From: Mermis nigrescens
Taxonomy: Eukaryota; Nematoda; Enoplea; Mermithida; Mermithidae
NCBI GenBank assembly: GCA_036768485.1
Contig: JAVLUZ010000547.1
Coordinates: 248,001 to 312,000 of the forward strand
Length of the DNA: 64,000 nucleotides
Direction: 5' to 3'
A program made the translations under genes and the position numbers. This document shows positions 36,379-46,700 of this stretch, in pieces. The notes beneath the pieces were generated by a model. That model was not told the DNA's origin and searched no databases. It was given only the letters and a program-made list of their open reading frames with translations. Numbering within the stretch: the first letter of the stretch is position 1; each line of letters starts with the position of its first letter.

Positions 36379-38532
36379 TTACGTACGCCCCTTAAGATAA
36401 ACACTAAAATCAATTTCCGAAATCATATTCCTAAAAGCTATTGGGTTATTACAGTCAACTGTATTCTGCGGGAGAATGTTCCAAATTTTAGCCACCCTGT
36501 TCGCAAAGTCATGTTTTCTACAATCTAAACGTGATTGTTTGATGAACAGTTTCATGTTATTTACGTATCTAGTACCTCTATCAGGTGCAAGCTCAAAAAA
36601 TTCATTAAATGTCAATATTTTGTGTTTAACAATTTTAAAGGCAAAAACAAGATCAGTGTGGATACGACGGGTTTCGAGTCGTTCTAAGTTTAGGATATTC
36701 AATCTTTCATCATACGATAAAGTTTTATTCCAAAATAATTTTTTTGTAAATTTTCTTTGTACTTTTTCAAGTCGTGTAATATCTCCAATTTGGTATGGAT
36801 TCCAGACAACGGATCCGTATTCAAGGATAGGTCTAACGTATGTTTTAAAAGCTCTGATCATCAAATCGGTATTTTTTGAGACGAATGTTTTGTGTATTAA
36901 GGATGCGACTCTAGCAGCTTTAGACGCAATATTTGTACAATGAATGCCTGATGATAAATCATTAGATATGTAGATACCAAGGTCCTTCATACAATTTTCA
37001 GCATTTTTTAACTCAGATAGACCTAACTTATAGCCCACTTCCGGATTTCCGTAACCCAAATATAACGTTGCACATTTTTCGTAGCTAATTTTCAGTTGCC
37101 ATTTTTCGGCCCAAGAATGCAATGAATCAAGATCAGACTGTAACAGGATGGAATTTTCAGATTTGTTGAAAATTTTCAAATCGTCAGCAAACAGCATTAT
37201 ATTGCTATTTTTAATCGAATCTACTAAATCGTTTATAAAGATCAAAAATAACGTGGGACCCAGAACACTTCCTTGAGGAACACCGCTTATTACTGGCAAT
37301 GAATTAGATATATGACCGTCAATTTTTACCTTCTGTGATCTGCCTGATAAAAATGATCGAATCCAGTTTAGCAAAACTCCAGAAATTCCCAAATATTCAA
37401 CTTTCCGTAACAGTTTAGAATGAACAACAGAATCGAAGGCTTTACAAAAATCTACATAAACTATGTCAGTAGGAATCCGATTATCTAAATTCTTAGTCCA
37501 AATATTTTTGCATTTTAGTAATTGAGAATCACACGATTTGTTTTTCATAAAACCGAATTGCTGTGGGTTCAACAAATTGTTTCGATTAAAATAGTTTATG
37601 ATACAATCATTTATTATTGACTCCATAATTTTGCAAAAAATACACGTGAGTGAAATTGGTCTAAAATTTTCTACGGAATGGGGGTTCCCTTTTTTAAAAA
37701 CTGGGGTTACCAAGGCTTCTAACCAGGACTTGGGAAGTTTTCCAGTTCTATAAGAGACTTCAAAAATTGTAGACAGGGGAGCAATCAAAACATCACGAAT
37801 TTGTTTTATAAAGTATGCGCAAAACCCATCGGGATCAACAGAATATGTGGGTTTTAGCTTATTCAACGCCAAGGAAATTACCGAATATTCAAAAGCAACT
37901 TCCGGACGATCTGTTACGTTTACGCGATTCACATTATCTGGAATTTCATGATTGTCTAAAGTGAAAACCGATCCAAAAAATGTATTAAAAGCATCTGCCT
38001 TGATTGATTGGTCGGATACGATTTGACCATTAACCTCTAAATCGGGAATTAAGCGCTTCAAGTTTAGCCGAGTATTGACAAAACTGTAAAACTTTTTCAA
38101 ATTAGAACCATTTTTTAGTAAATTTTCTTCCTCTTTACAGCAAAATGAAGCTACCGCATCATTCACATCATTACAGATGTTTTTGTATCGATTTTTCAAA
38201 TTCGGATTTTTCTTAAGATTTCTCCAAATTTTTAACTTTTTCTTCTGAAGACACAAAATATTTTTGGGAAACTTTTTATTTTTAATGGGATGCTTCTTAA
38301 AAGGAACATGGGATTTAATGGCTTCAGTTAAATTAGTAGAAAAAGCTTTATAAAAATCGTCAATGTTTACACAGTTTGAAAAAACATCAGGCCAGCTTAT
38401 TATGGATAAATCACGAATAATCGAGTTATAATCAGCTCTTTTAAAGTCGAGGTTTCGTGTGTTATGATTTTCCTTAAGTTCTATAGGAGTGGATAATATT
38501 GAACTCAACTGAGTCGTGATCACTAGATGCAA
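36379..38532 (-). CDS. LINE reverse transcriptase (717-residue open frame)
   Basis: The frame is intact for 717 residues. Visible motifs are the fingers block NFRPISLTCIFCKIME (about 289-304), motif A YVDFCKAFDSV (359-369), motif B GVPQGSVLGPTLF (417-429) and the catalytic FADD (448-451). The C-terminal region (PILEYGSVVWNP) is typical of CR1/Jockey non-LTR elements. The reading frame upstream of about residue 20 belongs to the endonuclease frame and is reached only through a frameshift, so the annotated start codon is not the natural one. Confidence 0.92.
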   Translation of the reverse strand: MHLVITTQLSSILSTPIELKENHNTRNLDFKRADYNSIIRDLSIISWPDVFSNCVNIDDFYKAFSTNLTEAIKSHVPFKKHPIKNKKFPKNILCLQKKKLKIWRNLKKNPNLKNRYKNICNDVNDAVASFCCKEEENLLKNGSNLKKFYSFVNTRLNLKRLIPDLEVNGQIVSDQSIKADAFNTFFGSVFTLDNHEIPDNVNRVNVTDRPEVAFEYSVISLALNKLKPTYSVDPDGFCAYFIKQIRDVLIAPLSTIFEVSYRTGKLPKSWLEALVTPVFKKGNPHSVENFRPISLTCIFCKIMESIINDCIINYFNRNNLLNPQQFGFMKNKSCDSQLLKCKNIWTKNLDNRIPTDIVYVDFCKAFDSVVHSKLLRKVEYLGISGVLLNWIRSFLSGRSQKVKIDGHISNSLPVISGVPQGSVLGPTLFLIFINDLVDSIKNSNIMLFADDLKIFNKSENSILLQSDLDSLHSWAEKWQLKISYEKCATLYLGYGNPEVGYKLGLSELKNAENCMKDLGIYISNDLSSGIHCTNIASKAARVASLIHKTFVSKNTDLMIRAFKTYVRPILEYGSVVWNPYQIGDITRLEKVQRKFTKKLFWNKTLSYDERLNILNLERLETRRIHTDLVFAFKIVKHKILTFNEFFELAPDRGTRYVNNMKLFIKQSRLDCRKHDFANRVAKIWNILPQNTVDCNNPIAFRNMISEIDFSVYLKGRT

Positions 38533-39149
38533 AAGGTGGCAAATGTTGTATATCGAATATGGATGACTTGTCTGAGCAAAAAACTAAATCCAGTATATTA
38601 TTACCTAATGTTGGTTGACGTATGAACTGGTGTAATCCGACCTGATTCACAAAATCAAAAAAATGTGAAGAGATACTATTTTCAGCAAGTAAAAAATGTT
38701 TGTTCCATTTTATTTCTGGAAAGTTAAAATCCCCCAATAATACGATGATCCTAGGAGTTCTACAAGACCATTCTAAATATTCGAGAAGTTGGTTGTTCAT
38801 TTCATTATTCAGCAAAGGACTTCTGTAACAAAGCACAAATCGATATTTTGTATTGAGAACGTCAAAATCACAAACAACGGTTTCTTGTTGCATATAAATG
38901 TCAGGAATGTTCAAATTTTTGAGTTTTAGCTTATTATTGTATGATTGCAACACCACCTCCAACTCTATTTTCACGATCATGGCGGATAACACTATAATCA
39001 AAGTTTAGCAATAATAAGGAATCTGGAAAAGAATCGTTAAGCCAAGACTCTGTAATAAATATGAGGTTATAAATCGACTGAGAGAGTAAACAATGAAGTT
39101 GACCGATTTTATTACCTAAGCTTCTGGCGTTAATTAGTATGCATTTCAA
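38474..39149 (-). pseudogene. LINE apurinic-type endonuclease, frameshifted
   Basis: The domain is split over two frames. The first (39149 to 38937) has NARSLGNK, ITESWLNDSF and RVGGGVAI. The second (39001 to 38474) has LLGDFNFPEIKW, LDLVF and SSDHDSVEF. These are the expected APE-type motifs in order. One frameshift lies at about 38937-39000, and another at about 38474-38532 separates it from the reverse transcriptase. Confidence 0.85.
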
Positions 39150-39480
39150 CGATTGGCGACCAGGGAGACCAGTATTTTGAGGTATAAGTGTTTTATTGAT
39201 TTTTCTAAATTAACATTAATTTCAGGTTTTTCAGTACTGTCCAGAAAATTTGAAAGGGGCGTACGTCTTCAATGATTCTTCAATTTTTCTCTAAATATCT
39301 ACAAGGTTCCATGTAGATATTTAAAGGAAATTGAGCATTAAATTTATGCATTCAGACATAACAGCGACTATGATATGGTCGGATAGAAGATATGCTGTTT
39401 GGATTTTAGAACTCAAACTATAGCGTACATTGACGTCAATTGAAATTGTGTAGTGTATAGGATAGGACACGTATTGAAGC

Positions 39481-40797
39481 CATAGACGTAGCCGGGGGCA
39501 TTGGGGGCACATGCCCCCCGAAATTTTTCAGAAATTTTGTGATTTTTCGAGTGTAATGATTGTGTCCAGAAAATTGAGTTCAAAAAGGCAAAAACGTCAA
39601 AAATTTTCCGGCGCTTCAGCCAAGTCTTTATTACATTTATTGTTACATAGATCCAATGAGTTCAAAAGCTTAAATTAGCTAAAATAATCGATCAATTCAC
39701 ATCACTTTAGTGATTTATTGCTCTATTTGTTCGTTGAATGAAACTGCGCATGCTTGTTGAGCATAACAGTAAATGTGCGAAAATGATTGTGTACCAGTTT
39801 GTCTATTCTTTGCTTTGTTCGTCTTTCTTTACAAGGACAGGACACATAATTCTATTTTAAATGAAAGGAATGGCCAAATTTTCTTATGTCTTTGCGCATT
39901 TTCTGTTTTCTGAATTATATCTTGTTAATAAGAAGGCCACAAATGGGCCTGAAAACGATAAGAACAAAATTGTCATTGATACATCTTTTTTATATCTTAT
40001 TGGCAGCACCCTTTGCTGCGCTTTATACTTAGCAGATACCGAAAAGCGCATTTCAGCTCAGAAATCTTGTACAATGTAGGACTTCATCAATTTTAAGTGT
40101 TTTGGGCTCAATTTAGAACCGAGATTTGACCGATTTTGCGAAAATTTCAGCGATAGTATTTAACATTAAAGTGCTTATTTTACAAATTTTTCTATGGGAA
40201 GATTGAACGCGCCACTGCAGCCCCCGCCGTAAAATCTCATTGTACATGTGCAGCGAGAGTTTTGGGAGGTCGAAAAGGAAAAAGGGTTCGCCGAAATTAA
40301 TTTGTCTGTTCTGTATGATTTAAGCGGTATAAATTGTGTTTAAAGAACTAAAACGTCAAAATTTTCCGGCGCATGGCGCTGCTGGTTATTGTTCTTTCTT
40401 TTTGTAAAGCTTCAGCATTGCGTTTGATAGCCTAAATCAGACAAAATATCACAGAATATTAGTATTCACAGGCTACACAATGTTAAGGACAGTAAAAGAT
40501 TACTAAATTCCTTGGTGCTTTGCGCCTCTTATGATTTCCGAACTGTTTGTCAATTATAAGACCGTAAATTCTACATGAAAACGGTAAAAATTTCAAAAAT
40601 TTTTGGCGTTTCAGCGCTGATTAACATTTTTGTATTTCTGATTGTCAGAAACCCATAAATTAGCTAGGTTACACTACTAAAGGTCGAAAAACTCTGTTTT
40701 ATTATAGGTACATAACGTTACTAACATTCAATGCAAAATTAGTCTTAAAAATTTTTTTTGTGTATTCCCCCGAACCAAAATCCTGGCTACGGCTCTG
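39481..40797. mobile_element. hAT-like non-autonomous element, exact 8-bp target duplication
   Basis: The left end CATAGACGTAGCC mirrors the right end GGCTACGGCTCTG (11 of 13). ATTGAAGC lies immediately before (39473-39480) and after (40798-40805). The interior has several degenerate GGCGCTTCGCGCC motifs after AAAATTT runs (about 39610, 40372, 40515, 40605). The only open frames are short and show no transposase motif. Confidence 0.85.
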
Positions 40798-41074
40798 ATT
40801 GAAGCCTTGTAAAGAAGATGAATGCACATATAAAGTTGACAAGTATATGATAATGATCAGGTGGACAGAAGTAAGGCAAACGGATTTAAATAGAATCACA
40901 GACTAGCAAATTCATAAGACATACGGACAACAGCTGAAATAGTAAACGTCTAAAATATTAACGATAATTATTTGAGGCCCGGTTGAGGCCCGGTGGTTTT
41001 CAGCCGGGCCCGGGCCCCGGGCCTGCTATGACCGGCCGGGCCCGGTCCGGGCCTGGGTACCCGGTCGATCACTG

Positions 41075-42480
41075 ATGCATGCGCACTGTTTTGTTTGCCG
41101 AATATGTAAAACTAGACAAAGCATTCAGCATTTTGCTTTAATTTATCTTGAAATTTAGTTCTTAAAAATAATTTTTTCTGATAGATTCGAGGACGCTGAG
41201 TTCAGAAAAAAAGCGTTTAGGGGGCTGACGAATATTTGTGGAGATCCCTAGCCCTAGGGAAGAGGGTGACCATTGGATTCTCAATATAGTTTAAATACCC
41301 AGTAGCAACATTTAGAAAGTGTGTATCTCTAAGTTGTCGCAAAGCGTATTTTTAATTCATCCTTTAATTCCCTTATATACACATGCACACTAGGGGTATA
41401 TGGGGGTATCCCCCTACCAGGACTTTTCGAAGGCATACCCCTTCGGGCCAAAAAGCGATTGACCATGATAAAGCGTCAAATGACATCTAAAAGTGCAATT
41501 TCAAGCACAAATACTTATTTTTTGAGCAGTAGGCTGTTCAATTCATTCATTCAGACATTTTTATTTTATTATTTTGTATAAATTTGATGTTAAGGCATTC
41601 TATTGCCCTTATTGATATTATTTGCATCAAATTATTTAACCAATAATATTCATAAAAAAAGCAAATACGAATAATTAAGTACAAAAGTTTGGCATTAAAT
41701 CTGTAAAGAATTACTCATTTACCCCCCAAGCAACTCGATTCACCCATTTCCTAGGACCATTGATCGTGTACATGTATGCCCTTATGTTTTAAAAAATTTT
41801 GGTCGTGCCTTTTGGAAACAAGATTCTGGATACGGGCCTGACCATACCCAAATTTTTTTTCCAATATTTCACTAACTACTTGTGGACCGGCAAAAATGAT
41901 GGTGTTTTTGAGCTTTTATCAGCGAGCTCTACACACTGGAGAAGGAAAAACCTAAAAAATCAGAAAATGTGGCTTGATCTTGATCAAATTAAAAAAAAGT
42001 TAAAGAAAATAGTCACGCAAGGGGACAATTTCAATTTCCTACTGTTAATTTCCCTTTTTCAAACTCTAATGTACCTAAGGTCTTTTGTATGCCGTTTTTG
42101 CAAGTCAGCTCCATCGGTTTGCGCGTCTTTGCTCTAAAGAAGAATTTTTCAAGGCGCGCGTGAATCATCTGTCAGTTAAATTGCAAAAATAGGGCTATAA
42201 TGTTAAAATTATGCGCCAAAAATACTTCAAATTTTCCAACAGCGACCTTTCTGATTTTCCAGCGCATTCTTATATTCAAAATTGTCTAAGACCGTTTTGA
42301 TATTATCATCACCATTAGAAAGCTGCTTCCTGCATTACATATGCGCATGCATAAGTAACTTCACTTAACTATTGTGCGCTGTCGTGTATGTATTTGTCGC
42401 TGACATAGTATAAGTCTGGGTTGGTTGGATACGAGTACCATATTCCTCGCTCTTTTCTTCTTGTCAATTTGCAGCATAAA
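41075..42480. other. Unassigned DNA with transposon fragments
   Basis: No gene is visible. GATACGGGCCTG at about 41830 looks like a hAT-like right end (compare CAGGTCCGTATCC at 57865), but I found no left partner. Confidence 0.4.
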
Positions 42481-42490
42481 CCCGAAAATA

Positions 42491-42715
42491 CCAAAGTAGG
42501 TGCACATTGACTGAGTTTTTCTAATTTTTTCGCGTTCGCCTAGTTTTTGTCATGTGCAGCATTATCCTGAAATTACCAAAATAGGGGCACATTGACTGAG
42601 CTTTTCTAAAATATTTTTCGCTGTTCACCTAGTTTTTGTGATGTCCAGCATTATCCTGGAAACACCAAAGTAGGGGCACATTGACTATATTTTCTGAATT
42701 TTTTCGCGTCTTTGT
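42491..42715. repeat. Three tandem copies of an 85-89 bp unit
   Basis: Units start CCAAAGTAGG / CCAAAATAGG at 42491, 42576 and 42665. Each includes GCACATTGACT and, in the first two, CCTAGTTTTTGT.ATGT. The third copy is partial. Confidence 0.85.
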
Positions 42716-43033
42716 TTGCATTTCCTTTGGTTGTTGTTTGTTGCGTTTGAGAGACAGTCTAGCCGCTTAGACTGGTGCGGCTAGGTTGCGGTGGCAGTCA
42801 GAGGATTAAAGGCACGAACTGTAGAAACCTAGCTCCTCTCTGATGACCTCGCCTGTTTATATATATGATTTGTCATTTTTTTCCTGTATATACTCCTGCT
42901 TACTTCTTTTCTTTTCACTTAGACTCTTACACCTCGTAAAACCCGTAGTTTCTCCTTTTTTATGTACATGTGTACTATTTCTCGCGTCTTTTTGTTTCTC
43001 TTATACTAACAGCACGCTTTGTTTATTTACCTT

Positions 43034-43093
<60 letters not shown>

Positions 43094-43160
43094 ATTGATT
43101 TATTTAAATTATTTATTTTAATTTTATTTTCATTTTATTTATTTATGTATTTATTTTTTA
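43034..43160. repeat. (TTTA)n microsatellite
   Basis: TTTA repeats run without interruption from about 43034 to 43092 and continue imperfectly to about 43160. Confidence 0.95.
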
Positions 43161-43622
43161 ATCTTCTTTATCATATTGATGACTTTCTATTATTTCAAAG
43201 ATTTGACTCCTCTGAAAAATTGCCCAACTTGCTTTGTAATTAATTCTTGCACAAAATTATACAACAACAATGAATTTGGCGCGAAGCGCCCAAATATCTT
43301 GGGCTTATTAGTTCAGAAATGTGCTAGAATCAATTCTAGCAGACTCTCAAAATGTGCTTCAAGAATTTTTCATTTTTTCCTCTGGGGGCCTTGCAAAAAA
43401 TAAAACGCATTTCCAACATTTTGGGGGGGACTTGTTGTCACCCCCTATCTCCCCCACAGATACTTTCTTACGAGCGATGGCTTTGAGTAAGCGCAGCTGT
43501 TAAATACTCATATTTTCAAAGTATAAATTTTTCTTAAGCCTACAGGGCATTAGCCCCGTGCTCTTGTATTCTTGTACTATTTTAATTCTGATTAATAGTC
43601 TCGATTGATTTTGCTGTGGAAG

Positions 43623-43701
43623 ATGCACGACCACCATCTATCAAACGAAGAAATTCGACGTTTTAGTAGGCAGTTATTGATTGACAGCTTTGGACCTCAA
43701 G
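43623..43701 (+). CDS. MOCS3: MOCS3 exon 1
   Basis: ATG 43623 is the first after an in-frame stop. The exon encodes [19 protein letters not shown] (1-19) and the rest to Q26, the family's conserved RxSRQL entry helix. It ends at donor CAAG|GTAAAT, phase 1. Confidence 0.9.
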
Positions 43702-46700
43702 GTAAATTGGTGTTTGATTATATATTATTTAGACCGGTATGTTAAAATTATCTAATGTGGTAACTTGAAGAAAAGAATGAAAATAGCTCCAAGTGTCTGG
43801 ATTTTTAGATCACGCTCAATTTTGCACGATTTAAAGAAACCTGATAGAAAACGGACTTACATCGTTGTAGGTTAAGAAATCTGGAATTTCTTCATTTTTT
43901 CAATGCTTAAAAATAGGAATGTGTAGTTCTGAATGTCATAGGGCGGTTAGCATCAGACATGCACAGCATTGAAATTCTGGAGGGGGAGGGTAAAATTTTA
44001 AAGTTAGTTTTTTTGGGCCTAAAAATGTTGGGTTGGATAAGCGTCAAAAACATTGTTTTTTGGGGGTTTCTGACGATGCTCTATCTTTCTGGAGCATAAA
44101 AACGAAAAATTTCGAAAAAAGTCGAATGAATTGAAGAAAATATATTCAAAAAAGGAGTACATAGTAGCCGAAAATTTGACAATTTTGATTAAATAGAGAG
44201 CTAAAAACGCTTAAAAAAGCACCTTTTTCTGCAAATTTTTTGAATATTTCTGGGAACTTTTGAAAAATCACGAAGGGGTGGAAAAATTTCTGGACAGGGG
44301 AATGAAAATTTTCTGGGCAGGGGAATGAAAATTTTCCTAGGAGGGTTGAACCGAGGAACGACCGGGCGCGTGGGCCCAGTCACGTACTTGCCCAAAAAAG
44401 GGCCGGGCCTCAGCCGGACCTTTAAAAGGCAGAATAAATAATGCATGTTAAGCACACCTGGGCAATGCCCCATATCGGCCCATCACCAAGACGGGCCGAA
44501 CCAAAAGTTGGACGGGGCGAAGGGGTAACTTGGACGGGACTATGTTTTGTACAGGGAGAAAATTTTTGGAGATTATTTAAGGAAATGCTAGATACAGTAT
44601 ATTATGATCAGTTTGCAAAACATGCACAGGACCATCTTATTACACTGTTTGACACCTTTTTCATTGATGGACCGACCTTTTTTCAGTGACTGACCCACTG
44701 ATTAAGCTGAACGATTCACCTTTTTCAGGCACGGACCCACCTTTATTCAGGGACAGACCCACCTTTTTCAGGGTCTAGGGACCCACCCACCCTTTTGGTT
44801 GGAAGTTGGACGGAGCGAACAGTCAGCCATTGCCCAGGTATGATGTTAAGTTGTCATAAAGAAACATTAGTTTTGTCAATAATATTAGTGTGATTATTTT
44901 GGAAATGTTCTTGAATTAACTTCTCTGCAGCTTTTAAGCAGTTTTATCGAGCTTTTATGAAATTAGCGCCAGGCAGGTCTTATTTTTCTCTTCGTTGTAT
45001 TACATCTGACATGCTTCAAGAAATATGTGAAAAAATTGAATCAGATCAAACGTAGATCAGCACAAAGTCAAGAACTAGATGAAATCCGATCTAGCATTTT
45101 ACAATGATGAGCAATAAATCCAGAATCGATATATTGATTAAAATGTGAAACGTTTTAATACTTAAATGGAGTCCTAACAAGGATTACATTTTGGACAAAA
45201 AGTATTCCGGGAAAATATTCCTCATACATTAAAGTAATTATTCCAGCATTTTCAGATAATATCTCAAAAGAAATACCTTTTTTTGAAAGCACCTTTTGTT
45301 GTCATACTTCAGCAATTATAGAAAAACAGAAAGAGAAATCATTTGAAAAAATCCAAAAGAACAACGCCTATTTGATCATTTTCCTTAAGGATCATAAATT
45401 TAAGAATGAATTGAAATTAATTAACGAAAAATAAATTGAAAAACGGAATAGTAGGTTTTTTGAACGAGACTTAGATTGTGAAGTCCAAAGTCTATAAAGA
45501 TTCCTGACATCACTTTTGTCCCGACAAACTTAAAAGCTACAACACATCTAGGCTTATCCAGCAAGAATTAAAAAATTACACTTTGTATAAAATGTTGTAG
45601 AAACTGTAAATTGACTTCAAGCAAGCAGTTTGAATAATACAAAAGTTCCGATTATTCTCAGATCTCACCAATTTTTTGTTAAACGTGCTTTATTTCAATC
45701 ATCCTCATCGCTTTTCTGTACTTTATCTAAAGTCTCTACTTTTTATGACTTATAAAGCATATCTGGGCAATGACCGGTCTTCCTCCTTGATGCCGGGAGC
45801 GGAAAATTTTGGTTAGCTGCCACTTGCCAGTTTTCAAATTGGGTTGTTTTGTTGTGAAAAGTTTCCTCACGTTTTCAAATAAATAGTGAATTTCTATGTG
45901 CATTATGTATCTTTGTTTTATCAGTCGAAGTATGAGGAGAGCTTGATCGGTTTTGATATTAGCATTACTAAGTAGATACAGATACACTTATAATTTTTTG
46001 AGTATATCTTATGATAATCAATAAATTTTGCAATTGTATACGTAAGTAGATGCATATTTTCGTATACATTTTGCATAATATCGTGCGATTGGTCAGTTGA
46101 CTGTTAGGTTTTATTGTTCGGGTGGTTAGTTGGTTGGTTGGTTGGCTAGCTAGTTGTTTAGCTGATTGTTTGTTTAGTTAGTTGGTTGGTTTGGCTGGGT
46201 TTGGTTGCTTGATTTGTTGGTTGGATTGTTGGCTGATTATTTTATATGTATTGATTGATATGTATTGGTTAGTTGGTTCATTGCTATGCATTGTTTTATG
46301 TTATTCACTTCCATTTCTTATGCTTCAATATATTTTGATTCTATTTTGCATTTGTCTTTGACTATTTTACTCAAAATTCTCGGTGATATTTGCAGCCTTG
46401 ACCGTTGATACCGAACGGCCTACCGTTGATACCGGTTTGAACCCATTGCCCAGGAGTGCTTATAAGGAATCTAATACAGTGAACATAAAAATGTTCGAGA
46501 AATAGCACTGACTGTTTAAGTAGAAAACTTAGTTTTTTGTGACTTTTCAACGTGTTGGCAATCGCTCAACAGCTTTTTGAGTTACCGGGCAGTTTTAGCA
46601 GCAAAAAAATTCAGCGAAATTTGCATGTTTCTGCATCAGACTACTATTGAAAAGATTCTGAATGGGTTCAAACTGCTTTTAAAACGGAAATGAGATGCAA

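Larger units (their letters stand above)
36200..39240 (-). mobile_element. 5'-truncated CR1/Jockey-type LINE
   Basis: The minus-strand element carries endonuclease and reverse transcriptase but no ORF1, so the 5' part is missing. Its 3' end has an AATAAA (36234 to 36229 on the minus strand) followed by a TTC-repeat tail (about 36200-36225). It inserts by target-primed reverse transcription. The coding part is broken by two frameshifts, so this copy is probably inactive. Confidence 0.85.
35838..41074. mobile_element. hAT-like element with GC-rich inverted ends, host of nested insertions
   Basis: The left end CATTGATCGACCGGGC (35838) mirrors the right end CCCGGTCGATCACTG (41060-41074). Flanks are GTGCATGC (35830-35837) and ATGCATGC (41075-41082), 7 of 8 matching. 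Both ends are followed inward by GGGCCCGG runs. The LINE at 36.2-39.2 kb and the element at 39481-40797 account for most of its length, so the original element was under 1 kb. Confidence 0.65.

Noticed and set aside
36476..36943. 155-codon plus-strand open frame
   Set aside because: It is antisense to the LINE reverse transcriptase C-terminal region and has no motif of its own.
39861..40079. 72-codon open frame
   Set aside because: It lies inside the non-autonomous element 39481-40797 and has no transposase or other motif.
42843..43121. 92-codon frame rich in Phe, Leu and Tyr
   Set aside because: Its second half is the (TTTA)n microsatellite, which reads as a repeated FIYL pattern in any frame.
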